Shown: positions 33,179 through 44,950, counted from the first letter of the stretch. The stretch: 64,000 nucleotides of DNA from Orobanche coerulescens (GCA_033398695.1 CM065803.1:50211501-50275500); one strand, 5' to 3'. The notes: generated by a model not told the origin, from the letters alone. Numbers and translations are program-made.

Positions 33179-34007
33179 CTTACTATATTATATGAATAAC
33201 TGTAGTTCATCCATAAATCCAAGTTGAGTACGTCAACTAGTGTTAGCATTCATCACTCGTCGATCACCGACATAAGCATATATATATATATCAATATATG
33301 TATATACATATATATATTTAACATATAATTATATATAAATACATATATAAATATATACGCATACCTATATATATACACACATATATACATCCGTATAAAC
33401 TCATACACTTCGACAACAATGATTTCACGCAGTTACAATTCGTATATCGAGGTACTTGCCTTGGTAATACGACGCGAAGGAAATGACGAAGGAATAGGTT
33501 TCGGTCTGAACAATCCTCTCAAATCCGACCCTAACACAATAATGATATACAATCAATCTCAACATCATGAATACGAAGAAATTCCTCCTAGTTCTACCCG
33601 TTGGGATAATTCATCGAACATCAAGAGTGCATAGGGAATTGAAATCGGTCAACGGTGAATTAACAGGATTTCATCCCATCCAATAACAAGGGAACCAAGG
33701 GTCACGAGTATACTATCGAAATCTAACAACAACATCGGTTAAATCGGATTAAAAGACAAGATCACCACCAAACCCTCCCCAAATTCATACTAGGGTTATA
33801 GGAGATCTTACCTTGATTCAAAGCCGAACAATAGATGATTCGGTTTTGTGGTGATGATATGATGCTAAGTTATACTTCCCAAATGATGTTTGGATGAAAA
33901 TCTGATGAACCCTCGCCTTGGAAAATCGCCCCGACGTGAAGAAGAGAAGAGGAATGAGAAAATGAGTGAATTTCGCTGGAAAAAACGCAGTTATAGGTTG
34001 ACTGATA

Positions 34008-34303
34008 TGTGTGTCGCGGCCCAGCCGAAGTGTTCCACGGCACAGGGACAAAAATTGCGCCCAGTGATCGACAGACCGCTTTGTGTGCTGCGGCCCAGCC
34101 GAAGTGTGCCGCGGCATAGGGCCAAAATTGCGCCCAGTGACTCGGCAGTGTGCCGCGGCCCTGCCGGCATGTGCCGCGGCTCACAGTACAGACGAGTCGG
34201 CCAGGACAATTGCAACACGAGTGTGCCGCGGCCCGGACGGGTGTGCCGCGGCAGTGACTCGGCAGTGTGCCGCGGCCCTGCCGGCCTGTGCCGCGGCTCA
34301 CAG
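34008..34303 (-). repeat. Class II palindrome array in the E 5' LTR
   Basis: Counterpart of 28609-28903. Two units at the low-coordinate end are mutated (GTGTCGCGGC, GTTCCACGGCAC). Confidence 0.85.
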
Positions 34304-34676
34304 TACAGGCTGCTCGGCCAAAATTGGAAAATGAGTGTCTGAGCTATTTCGACCATAACTCTCTTGTCCGGACTCCGATTGACTCGCCGTTTGAACCATT
34401 GGAAAGCTAACTCGATGCTTTATAATATTGCAAAGATTCAGAATTTTTTGGACTTTCCAAAAATTAATGGTAATCTAACAAAGTCGAACTCAAACGTGGA
34501 AAAGTCGCTAAAGAACACGGAATTTGACAGAACGACACTGAAACGAAATCGGATGACAAAAAGTGCAGAATAAAATATTCTCAAAATGACGAAACGGTCC
34601 TAAGCGAGTCGTCGAAATAGACCTCCGCCGGAAAATGAAAATTACCGGAAATCGAAATTGCGGATATTACAATATG

Positions 34677-36230
34677 GTAACACCACAAATTGTGGTAGAT
34701 GGTGTTACTAGGCCGTGGATCTCATCGAGTATTGGGATGCCACTTGGTTCGATAAATACTCTCGCTAAGAATGTATGCGAGTTTGGTACATGAAACTTGA
34801 TCATCTGATCAAATGAACTCATCCGTCTCATGTGATTCTGGATTATAGTCATCATTGGGGGACGCTTCAATGAATGCCAATACATAAAGAGTACTCTATG
34901 AATAAAACCGGTTCATAAGGACGTGGAATGTGAGTTTAATCGAACCATACTCCTTTGAAAATCTACAACGTTGTACCCTTGGCCTAAAATGAAAATATAT
35001 GCAAATCGAGTATGAACAAAGTGATAGCCCTTTGTTGAAGTGGTGCTGACACTATAAAGATAAGATCTATCCGTAAACTTTGTTAAAGCGAGTGAGAGAA
35101 GGAGTTAAACTCACCTCATGGCGCGAGGTTTCTCATGAATGCACTGGAATCGACTACGATGACACGAAACTTAGTTGTGCTATCGTAATGGATGTTATAG
35201 CATCCACTATCTTTTCAGTTAGATAGTTTCCCAAAAACTGACGTGCAGCTTGTGGTTAAATCTTATCTTAGTGGGGAACTAAGTTAAGTGATAAAAATGA
35301 TCTCATGGTGGATCAGACTCAAATCAAGTGGCTCCTGACCACGGAGCGCGTCGACAAGTGAATGTCGGGAACGCATACTAACTACATACTTGATTTGGAA
35401 GAGATATGAAGCTTTTGTGTGTAAAACTAAGGGTTTATAGTGATGTACTCTTATGAGACTAAGAGATTCCGCTAAATCCAAAGTTAAGAATGAAAGGATC
35501 TTGGGGACACTTGATGATGCGTATTCATCAATCGGTTTAAGGCTATCTAAGGGACGGTTTCCCTAAGAGACGATAAAGTAATGCCTATATGATTCCCAAT
35601 GACTAGTCGAAGTCATAATAAGACTTGGCTCACTTAAGTGATGATGCAGTCTTAAGAGAAAAGTACGGTATTATGTACTCATGTTTGACTCGATGTACTC
35701 ATTCGTAATAATCCGGTAAAGCCACTGTTATGATGGCCTAGGATGCGCTCACGCAATGTCTGTGATTGACAAGAAGCTTGAAGCTCGCTCTATCTCGATA
35801 AAAAGGACACTTGAAAACTGATATCCGAATCTGCCCAGAATGTGTTGGTCTATCTCCCATATGACCTACAGGGCAGCTCACTTAATGGAAAATGGTGAAA
35901 TTGGTGCCACTGGAAAGGTTTGTGTCTACTTTCCAAGGAAACCAACCATTTGATCACATCCATCATGTTGAGTGACATATGACTATTGTTGCAAAGTATG
36001 ACAGGATATGTCTGGTAATTTGCGGAGTCAACTTCGATAGAGCTTTGTGATCTGCTCAGGCCGATCTAGGTTACGTACTGTATGTGAATGAAAAGCTATG
36101 GGTGTCTAGTTTTCACAAGTTCTTACAGTTTCGTTGATGCCTATTGAATCGAAGAAGTTATGACTGATTTAGTGCATGGAGGTCAAGACTTTAGAAAACT
36201 TGATAAGTCTTTAGCGACTCTGCACTTTGG
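34677..36230 (+). pseudogene. Degenerate copia polyprotein X, segment after element E
   Basis: The frame resumes after E (IGMPLGSINTLAKN). Near 35170-35250 a stretch reading YSPVMDV-like (VMDVIAST) corresponds to the start of the copia reverse transcriptase. No clean YVDD box or intact domain survives. Stops and frameshifts are frequent. Confidence 0.5.
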
Positions 36231-36631
36231 ATGTGTCGCGCTCTTTTTGTCCTTAGACCAAGGTTTGTTTTTCCCATGGGGTTTTCACTTGGTAAGGTTT
36301 TTAACGAGGCGACCTATGAGAACATCCATACAATGATGCGTTGTACTTCTGTTCAACTTATACCAAGAGGTATTTTTCCAACTGGGTTTTTCCTTAGTAT
36401 AGTTTTGAGGGCAACTTGGCATCTGACTCCTATGATTTGAGGTACTCATCAGGGGAGTCGTTATGTATACATCAGGGGGAGTATACATGATATGTTATGT
36501 TGGTGCATTGCAATATTTTCCTCATCAAGCCTTTATTTTTCCCATGGGGTTTTGATTTGGCTTGGAATAGGTTTTTACGAAGGCAACATCTTCTGCACCA
36601 TTGTTGTACTAGTTCTCGACACAGGGGGAGT
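36231..36631 (+). other. Copia X 3' internal region with repeated glycine/pyrimidine motif and polypurine tract
   Basis: Three copies of a motif like TTTTTCCCATGGGGTTTT...GGTAAGGTTTTTAACGAGGC occur at about 36260, 36366 and 36535. This is a hallmark of the untranslated 3' end of many plant copia elements. A polypurine tract ACACAGGGGGAGTA ends near 36632. Confidence 0.65.
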
Positions 36632-36870
36632 ATTCCGGGAATTATTATTCCCGTGATGTGTCTTACCTAATACTGGTTGTAGATACATAGATGGAAGGTT
36701 CTAGATCCTTCTAGAGGTAGTAGAATCCTATTAGATGTCTTATCTTATCTAGGAATCATATGTATGGAAGGACTCTCATTGTAATGCCTATATAAAGGCC
36801 CCTCTATCAGTGTTATGAATGCAATTGATTGACTCTATTTATAGTCTTTTTACTTTCTCCTGAAACAATA
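36632..36870 (+). repeat. Probable short LTR of copia X
   Basis: It follows the polypurine tract, has an inverted CGGGAATTATTATTCCCG near its start and a TATA box TATATAAA at 36789-36796. It ends around TCCTGAAACA. The canonical TG start is mutated and the partner LTR was not found, so borders are approximate. Confidence 0.5.
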
Positions 36871-37162
36871 TCAATAAATATAAATATATGTTTTACATAT
36901 CGAGGTGGATCGCTGGGACATAACGAGAAGACCACACCACCAAGTATATTTGGTAATAGTAAATATATATTTAATAATAATATATTAATAATCATAATAT
37001 ACTAATAAATATATTGATAATTAAAATATAACTAAATATATTTAATATTTTGTTTTAGATAGGGAGATGGTTGGCTATGTTTTTAGAACTAGCTTCCCAA
37101 ATGTATTTACCACTCAAAAAGCTTTTCTAAGTAACTATTTATCAAATTAATATCTTCATTAG
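36871..37162. other. AT-rich spacer
   Basis: Runs of AATATATTAATAAT-type sequence. No gene seen. The last eight bases (TTCATTAG, 37155-37162) are the left target duplication of the hAT-like element. Confidence 0.6.
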
Positions 37163-37861
37163 TAGGGATGGCAAAGAAAACTACGGGTCCGGTTACCCAC
37201 AATTTTTATCCGAATGGGTCCAATTTGGATAACAAAATTCAGGTTTGGGTCTGGGGCGGGTAGAGAAAAATAAAATCGGGTCCGGTTCTTTTCCGGAGAA
37301 TAGGATACCCACCCCGAACCAGCCCCATATATATATATATATATATATAATATTAATATTTATTTAATTAAAACAAGTAACTAAATGTGTTACTTATTAA
37401 TATTAGGGTTTTTCCTTCAGCACTACGTCGTTCTCATCTCTGCCTCTCTCTCACCTCACCCTCTCTGCCTCTCTCTCTCACCTCACGTGCTCTGCCTTCC
37501 TTACCATCTCCTCTCCGTCTCCATTCAACACTGAACAGCGGTTGGACACCATCTCATCTCTGTCTCGGCGTCTCCGATCAGCAGCGACAGAGTGACTGCG
37601 CATTAGCAGCTCGCTCTCTTTTATTACTCTCTCCTCTCCGACCCAACAGTAGTTGCAGCGGTTCTCCGGTTCTTCTCTTAGTCTTGTCTTTGTCTTGTAA
37701 ATCCGCCGGTACCCACTGATTACCCAGAACTGAGTGGGGCGGGTCCAGGGGGGACCCGAAAAAAATTTGGTGGGTCTTGGGCGGGTCTGGGGCCAGTTTT
37801 AAATCGTGGGTTCGAGCCTGGATAGGCAATACCCGCCCCCGCCCTACCCCATTATCAGGGA
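37163..37861. mobile_element. Non-autonomous hAT-like DNA element
   Basis: A 699-bp insert starts TAGGGATGGCAA and is flanked by the perfect 8-bp duplication TTCATTAG (37155-37162 and 37862-37869), the size made by hAT transposases. GGGTCCGG/ACCCGCCCC-rich subterminal sequence at both ends resembles a common plant family, though the right terminus is diverged. The middle (37410-37710) is a CT-rich stretch unlike the ends, possibly captured 5'-UTR-like DNA. No transposase is encoded. Confidence 0.72.
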
Positions 37862-37869
37862 TTCATTAG

Positions 37870-38136
37870 TTTTTTTGACAAACCAAACACCTAATTTAGC
37901 TCAAAAGATCTCGTTTGCTCAAGAAGTCATTTACCAAATATAGTAAAACTTTTATAAAGGCAGTCTCTATTGAGAAATAATCTCCACTTAAAAACAAAAA
38001 AATCATGTTCCTAACTTGGGACAATTATAAATAGGAATAAACTCTACAGTGATCATAATGCATATTCTTTTAAGTCTTGTCTTAAGGAACTACACCTTCA
38101 TTCAGGAATAAATACAGTAATATTATAAATATATAT
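37870..38136. other. Spacer without gene
   Basis: AT-rich, no frame or repeat recognised. Confidence 0.6.
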
Positions 38137-39859
38137 TGTAACACCCCAAAAATAACGGTCATTATAGTACCGTGGACCCCACAATGGGACCCATCAGGCG
38201 ACACAATACATAAATCAAGCATATTGTGATTGTGGTACCGAACCACAAAGTATTAACCACTACTCCGACAAGGATTTTATGCACCATGTAACTCATAAAT
38301 GCCATGACACACAGGATTAAAATTACAAATATAAACCATATGAAGATGGAGTATACTTCAATTAATAAACAAATAAAATGAAATAATACCAAGCGAAAAT
38401 AGAAATACACGGTTATTTCATAACCATAAAAAGAAGGTTCGGGGCTCTCAAACTAGTATCCTCCAAACCTTCGCCGTCACAATGCTCTTCCTGTGTCTTG
38501 GCCTTCCCTCGACCTAAAATACAACAACAGGTATCTCACCCAACACAGGGTGAGGTATAATGATAATAAATTCTCAAGATGTTATATCATTCATATACAC
38601 TGGATCTCAAAGAAGCAAACCGACTGTCGAACATACCCCTCGGGCGTGTGAACAACCGGCCGCAAATCTTCGAACATATCCAACCATACATGGAGTATGA
38701 AAGACCAATCAACATGGCTCAAGACGTACATCATAGTACGCTCGATCCGGAAATATATCTGTTCACACGTCAACCCCGTATACGGAATCCATGATATACG
38801 TGGGACAATACACCTAATTAGCCTCATGAATTACATCTCGTGTGCAGAGTCCAACGTGGAAACATTAACATATGACCATATGTGCCTGGCCAAAAGTCCT
38901 ACATATGACTAATCGGCACGCAAATATGACTCCAGATATATCACGATACAACATGACAATGAAACTCAATGAATCACACATCCCAATAGGATCAAGAAAC
39001 TCACCAAAGTGACAATAATGATCAACGGGACCAAACGATATCAAAGGTAGTGAACTTTATAAATACAATCCCACAACGGAACAATCGACATAATCAACAA
39101 CAACGCCTCATTATGAATCATAGATTCATAAAGTGATACAAATACACGAAATGTATAACATTCACAACAACCAATTATCATTATAACCAAGCAAGATAAC
39201 TTGCCTCAATTCTGGAGACAAAATTTGTCCTTCTTCGAACGAACGAACGGACGGTGTCCTTCGTCTAACAATACTCACTCGAACTAGCAACCTTAAATTA
39301 AATGCAACTCACTCTAACACATTCACACAACACCGGTATCAAATTCATAGGATTCGTCATCCATGATCCGACCCCAATAGTTCAACCTATCTCAAAGAAC
39401 ATTTACCGCCCACTTAAAGAACTTAAATATACCCAATTCATCTTTAAAAATCGGATTATCATGTTCTTAAGGTTCTTCAACATTCATGATCATCTACTTC
39501 ACAAGGATTATCATTAATAATTTCAATTAACCATTCTATGATGGCATTATCATCAATAATGATCCTAATCTTCTCAAGGCTTTCATTAATACTAAAATAT
39601 GATGTCTTTAACATTCCTAGGTCATTAATACATCAAGTTTAACTTAATTATATTAAGACCTATAATCATTATCTCCCAATTACGTAAATCAGTCAAACAA
39701 ATTGAGCATGATTCTTCTAAACATGATTATAACAATCCAAGAATTAATTATAAGTTCTAATCATCACGTTATTCACTAAATGTTCATAATCTTAATAATC
39801 GTCATGTTATACTTGATTAATTTAATATCATATGAAGTAATCATCACTAGCATCATCAT
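38137..39859 (-). repeat. LTR fragment F1 (gypsy type), cut by element F
   Basis: On the reverse strand it ends GGGGTGTTACA at 38137 after a block GGGTCCCATTGTGGGGTCCACGG like the LTR ends of A and B. A predicted intron has donor GAG|GCAAGTT at 39204 and acceptor ATTTTAG at 38514, with a hairpin CTCACCC/GGGTGAG just upstream of the acceptor. The sequence ends where the terminal block of the F LTR begins (39860), so F appears to have inserted into it. Confidence 0.65.
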
Positions 39860-40659
39860 TGTAACACCCCCATAATTCAACCGGGACTATTAGACGCCGT
39901 AAACATTTCTCGCAAGGATTTACCAGGCTGAACACAATAAAACGACTAATTATTCGACCGGCCGGGGCCGAACAGGATAATGACTCAAACCGATAAGGTC
40001 ACACAACTAAATCAACTGAAATAGTTGATACAACTCATGCCCACGCAGGGGTCCAAAATACAAAACGATGCAACACAGCGGAAGACTGAGAATAATACAA
40101 TGACATCACAACAACTGGATACCATAACTCTCGATTAGTATCGTAGTCCATCATCTTTTGTGTCGATCCTGTGACTGCTCCCACGAGCCTTCATGTACCT
40201 GGACGCAAGACATACATCCACCCCCGGATCACTCGGGGGTTAGCAAAACTCCACTGTTTTACTAGTGCAAGTATCATAACCATACAAAATATAGCAAACA
40301 ATTATAAATCACAAGTCAGACAACCACAACTCAACCAGTCACTACTCCACCAATAACATATTCCGGGAGGTTTTAATAATCTAGAAACCAACACAAGTGG
40401 AACCTTTGTAAAATAAACTGTCATCTCGGGAGTTTTTAGAAAACAGGAATCGTTAGGATCTCATGTCCTAGGTTCGTCAAAATCATTAGGAACTTATGTC
40501 CTCAGTTTGTCAAAATCCCCCTTTTGAAATTCTAGGGTCTTAGCCCAAATCTCACACTATACAACACGGAAAACATTTTCACAAATCGCTTGGAACTTGG
40601 CCCAACATTATTTTCATAAAACCTTTCCTTTCAAAACTTTGATTCTCAAAACACAATCG

Positions 40660-41080
40660 TGACACAGTGATTCCCTGCCATGTGTATCCTTAGGTTCATC
40701 AATCCACACGGACTATGCCAAACATAACAATCATAACATCGTGAACTCTTGTCACGTATACTAAACACAACAATCATAACGTCGTGAACGCTTGCCACGT
40801 GGTTCCGTAGGTTCAACACCCCGCATGGACTATGCCATACACAACAATCATAACTACCAGTCCCGACTCCGTGATCTCTTGCCACGAGTCACCGTAGGCC
40901 CCGTCGAACCCACACGGTTGGACGTACTGTGCCCCGACCCCATGATCGATTTCCATGTGTCATTGTAGGCCTCGTCAGACCCACACGATTGGACCTCAGC
41001 ACCACATACTAAGTTCCGATCCCATGGTCCCCCGCCATGAATCCTCGTAGGTCTTGTCGAACCCGCATGAGTGAACTTAG
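40660..41080. repeat. Diverged tandem repeats in the F LTR
   Basis: Four to five units of roughly 100-110 bases share GTGA-CTCTTGCCACG, CGTAGG and ACCCACACGG-TGGAC. They lie inside the predicted intron. Confidence 0.6.
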
Positions 41081-41179
41081 CAACACAAAACACGACATTA
41101 ACATACACGATCAATCAATCACATTGATCGCTACAAATCACGCATCACACATACACAGCACAATCTCAACACTAAAATC

Positions 41180-41467
41180 ATCATCATCAACGACACATAA
41201 CCAACATAACTTATAATCATTGTACCATACATTACACAACCATGTGTATACCCAACCCAATGCGATTATCATAATCCCGAACACAACACATAACGCATAT
41301 ACCAAGGTAACACAGTCATCATCAAATCATCATCATTAACGACACACAACCAACATAACTCATAGTCATTGTACCATACATTACACAACCATGTGTACAA
41401 CCAACCCAGCGCGATTATCACAATCCTGCACACATAACACAACACATAACACATATATCAAGGTAAC
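41180..41467. repeat. Tandem duplication in the F LTR
   Basis: Two copies (41180-41312 and 41328-41467) share TCATTGTACCATACATTACA and the following ACCATGTGTA. The period is about 150 bases. Confidence 0.85.
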
Positions 41468-42136
41468 AGGGTCGTCATCAAGCCTTCATAACAATTAACA
41501 CATAACTAACTCACACCAACCATATTGATGAAGGCAAACCAATCATCAAAACACAACACGCGATTTCTAATCACAAGACACAAGTTGTATAAGCAAGATA
41601 CTTGCCTCGGAATCGTCACGCAAATACTCCGACGAACACGGCTTGACCGAAGTGCCTGGAAACCTACAACTACCTCAAAAAACAACGAAAACACTTTCAC
41701 ATCAAGGATCGAGACCAATAATAATGGAAATCACCTCAAAATATCGAAGGAAACTCATTGAAGCATTTAATCGAACATTAAATGTTTAATAATTCCCAAG
41801 AACACTCATATCATCAATCGAGTTAAATAAACTCAAAATATGATATACAATCCTTAGAACATGATTAGTAACATCATATAACACCAACTGATTCATCAAA
41901 ATCGGACCAGGATCGAAATCAAGAACAAAACTCTAAAGAGTCAACTCTAGAGAAATCAAGAAAAATACCTTGATCCGACGAGAAACAATGGATTAGATGA
42001 TGTTACAATCACCTAGACTCTCCAAAACACCCTTAGATGGAGTCGGTCAAGAACTCGAACCCTTATCGCCCTTGTCTCAAACCCGCGAAGAGAAGGAGAA
42101 AATGAGGAAGAAATGAGAATAAACAAAAGTTGTACA

Positions 42137-42144
42137 GTTTATAT
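42137..42144 (-). promoter_or_regulatory. TATA box of the F LTR
   Basis: TATATAAA on the reverse strand (context CAGTATATAAACTG), immediately downstream in sense of the class I array. The following leader is pyrimidine-rich, as expected for a 5' UTR. Confidence 0.72.
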
Positions 42145-42148
42145 ACTG

Positions 42149-42521
42149 GACAGCTTAGCGTGCGGTAATCATTCAAATTAGCATACGCTATCGAGTCATT
42201 AACAAAAGACGTTCTGCACAACTGCACAGTTAGCGTGCGCTAATCACGAATATTAACATGCACAAATGAATCCTTCAACCCACTCCAGTGGCTTCTGGAC
42301 TGAACCTGACCATCAGTTAGCGTGCGCTATGCTTCCAATAGCGTGCGCAAACTCCTGCCATTAGCGTGCGCTACACTACTAAATAGCGTGCGCTATCGAA
42401 CTCCTGGTCGAAGGCAGTAGATCCTGCCTCGATTCTGCACCCTTCATTAGCGTGCACTAATGGAGCCTTATAGAAATCTCAAGTAACGTGCGCTATATCT
42501 AGCCCATAGCGTGCGCTAGTC
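42149..42521 (-). repeat. Class I palindrome array in the F LTR, TATA-proximal
   Basis: About eleven units; the plus strand shows TAGCGTGCGCTA, so the sense strand has TAGCGCACGCTA. A dyad CTCCAGTGGCTTCTGGACTG lies at 42283-42302. GGCAGTAGATC occurs twice. Confidence 0.85.
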
Positions 42522-42788
42522 CTACTACACAGGCAGTAGATCGCACCAAAACTCATCAATCTGAATAGCAACCAACATTTTCCAATGCATGACACACTAA
42601 CAAAGACTTCAAGAACACACTCCAATCTTCAATCATGTAGGCTCCAGTCCAAGATATGAAGCTCCAATACAAGATCATTGAGGGTAATACTGACTTAGGA
42701 GGGCAGAGGAACGATTTCTAGAGAGGATATTCAAGTTTGGTTCGAGCAGAAATGAAAGACAAGACCTGACTTTATAACCTGCATTTAC

Positions 42789-43080
42789 CATAACGTACGC
42801 TAACAGCAAAAGTTAACGTACGTTAAAGCCTTTTATGTACGCTAACACATTAGTGTAATGATCCTCCAGAAGCTACTACCTCAAAACACACACACCCTTC
42901 CGTATGTTGTTAAAATGACGAACGTAAGTCCATCCTCATTACGTACGCTAACATGTCAACGTTGCGTATGTAATACCCGTTGACTTGGCTATTTGAGTCG
43001 AGCCAAAAATCCTGGTCATGCACGGCTCCACACGTCGAAAGTTGAGATGCGATCTGATACTCTCTATTACGTACGTAATT
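42789..43080 (-). repeat. Class I palindrome array in the F LTR, TATA-distal
   Basis: About six units of ACGTACG type (TAACGTACGCTAAC, TTAACGTACGTTAA, ATTACGTACGTAAT). CCTCCAGAAGCTACTACC at 42863-42880 resembles the dyad found in B (7344-7358). Two further units lie at 51831-51862. Confidence 0.82.
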
Positions 43081-43114
43081 GGTCAAGCCTAACGCATGCA
43101 ACGATCATCGAGAT

Positions 43115-44943
43115 TGTTAGGGTTGTATACATCAAAGCATACTTTATGCTTGTATTACCTAATTTCCCGGTCTTTATCTATGAGAATATTTAATTCATTT
43201 ATCACATGTTTTGTATATTTATTCATGTTATGGTTATGCAAATATTGTCTAAATTACTTTATATTGTAGATAATGTGGTGTGTCGAGTCACACATAAGAT
43301 CATATTATCGGTTCCTTATATAGTAATAATTAGTTCACAACCTATATAATATTAGACCGTTATGTGAGAGGTTGTAATACATGCTTGAGATTGGTTGGTC
43401 TTGACCATTAGCATATTCGTTATACGTTGAACAGGATCGAGGTGAGATAGATTTTTCTGTACTGACTATAAGAAGAACGTACATCTCGAACAATTATTAT
43501 TTCTTAATTCTAGTGATTAATATTTAATTATATATATTTCATATTTATTACTTTGATTTCTCATGAGTGAGAGCCACAATGATTGACTCAATATGCTCGA
43601 TATTTTGGGAAATATTATTATTTATATAATAATTAATATTATAGCTAGAAATTGTGTCCCGACCAGTCGGGTTGATCATGTCCCTTAAGGCACTCGAAAG
43701 GATTATTATATTAAACCCTGCAGGTGGAATTTTTCTGATATAATAATAAAATTCGAGTGGTATACTCATGTATAACACATTAATTAATTAAAAGCTGTCA
43801 GTGGCTTAACTTAATTAATGGACATAGAATATCTTAAACACGAGAAATAATAAATTCAAAAAGGAGCCCAATTTCGTAATTTGGGATTTTGGTAGGAAGT
43901 GCAATATCAACCTTTTAGTGGACTAAGTTGATATTAATGAAGTCTTCATATTAGGAAGAGTCCTAATATTGGAAAGATGATCTCTATTGGGAGTCCTTAC
44001 ACTATCCTCCTTAAGGTCCCTAGAGTAGCCCAAAACACCTATAAATAGGACAATGAGTTGGCCAATTTTTTCACTAATTATTGAACAAGAATTTTGATTT
44101 TTTTTTTTTTTGTGTTTTAATTGTGGATCTTGACTTGTGTCTTTGATCCCACAATTTGGTAAACACAAAATTTTTCTAAAACATCATCAAGAAAAATAGA
44201 GAGAAAATCGAGATAGTCTTCAGGAACAATGGTGGTTCGACCGATCCCATAAGCTGTCCAAGTTTGATCCAGTAGATTATTGCCCACACGATATCTGGAT
44301 CTTAGGCGGGATATACTCTAGAAGATCTTGAGGTAGAAATACAAGAAGATCAAGGAGGAGTACGAAGGGGAGTTCAATCGACCCAGAAGAAATTTTCTAC
44401 CACTTCGCTTCAACGGTATGAATTACCAATTTCTACTGCGTAAATATGTATATTTAAATTGTTAATTAATATGTTTAATTAATTAATTCACAAGCCTAAA
44501 TAGATCCGCTATTTATGTTGGTTAGTTTATGAAACCATATATATTCAAATCGAGTATATCGCTTCCGCTATGTTTTACTAACCAACAATTGGTATCGGAG
44601 CCGGTCTTTAAGTTTTGTTCAATTTAATTAATTTGTGATTAATTTGCTAGCAATTTAAATATTCATATGGTATGATGTTTGGAATATTTTTGCTAGAAAT
44701 TGTCTTGTAGGTGAATATGGTCCAATTATCATGGCTATGTGATTTTTTTATTTATTTACGCGTTTTGATAATTTGGCCCAGTTTTGAGGCATGTATAAAG
44801 TTTTTCCCATGCAAAAATTCACGGGTAGAATAGGATTTATTTTTCCTTGTAATTTTTGTTGTAAATTCGATGTATTTTATTTGGTGTAAAATTTGTAATC
44901 GAATTGGAATACACAAAGTACTGAAGGAAAAGAAATCCAGCGC
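43115..44943 (+). repeat. 5' LTR of element G
   Basis: It starts TGTTAGGGTTG. TATA box TATAAATA at 44040-44047. Similarity to the 3' LTR runs through the primer-site-like TGGTATCGGAGC (44590) to about 44943, where this copy reads TCCAGCG against TCCAACA in the 3' copy. The end is therefore set by comparison, not by the primer site. Confidence 0.75.
44590..44601 (+). other. Primer-site-like sequence inside the G LTR repeat
   Basis: TGGTATCGGAGC follows CCAACAAT, exactly what a copia LTR end plus tRNA-iMet site looks like. Yet the repeated sequence continues about 350 bases further in both copies (3' copy at 51476). Confidence 0.75.
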
Positions 44944-44950
44944 GAAAAGG

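Larger units (their letters stand above)
26182..34671 (-). mobile_element. Element E: gypsy-derived element with giant LTRs and a gag remnant
   Basis: Reverse-strand element with LTRs 31537-34671 (5') and 26182-29271 (3'), and duplication ATATG at 26177-26181 and 34672-34676. The internal part is only 2.27 kb and encodes the zinc-knuckle end of gag. Its primer site is a perfect tRNA-iMet type and it carries the AAGTTTCG palindrome plus polypurine tract. U3 is recognisably related to that of B, but the palindrome array is class II. The LTRs are close to identical apart from a TA repeat and a block of about 40 bases (near 33200-33240) missing from the left copy, so insertion is fairly recent. 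Confidence 0.92.
31537..34671 (-). repeat. 5' LTR of element E
   Basis: Same structure as 26182-29271, with an expanded TA repeat (33141-33174), an extra block of about 40 bases near 33200-33240, a class II array (34008-34303), the TATA-like CCTATAA at 33991-33997 and the predicted intron 33459-31923. Confidence 0.92.
40199..41605 (-). other. Predicted GC-AG intron in the F LTR
   Basis: Reverse-strand donor CGAG|GCAAGTATC at 41605. Branch-like GCTAACCCCC and hairpin CCCCCGAG...CGGGGG near 40219-40241. Acceptor CGTCCAG ends at 40199. Confidence 0.5.
39860..43114 (-). repeat. 3' LTR of element F, distal part
   Basis: It ends GGGGGTGTTACA (at 39860 on the reverse strand). It contains the predicted intron, tandem repeats, a TATA box and two class I arrays. 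The remaining 226 bases of the LTR lie at 51833-52058 beyond copia G, for a total length of about 3.48 kb. Confidence 0.85.

Noticed and set aside
32836..33195. Forward frame of 119 codons ending in YIYIYIYI
   Set aside because: It is the translation of the TA repeat in the E LTR, antisense to the element.
37805..37825. Possible tRNA or SINE B box (GGTTCGAGCC)
   Set aside because: No A box at the right distance, no cloverleaf and no poly-A or poly-T tail. It lies within the hAT-like element.
43115..44587. G 5' LTR ending at CCAACA before the primer-like site
   Set aside because: The repeat continues past this point in both copies, and the target duplication at 51828 fixes the right border after the additional 350 bases.
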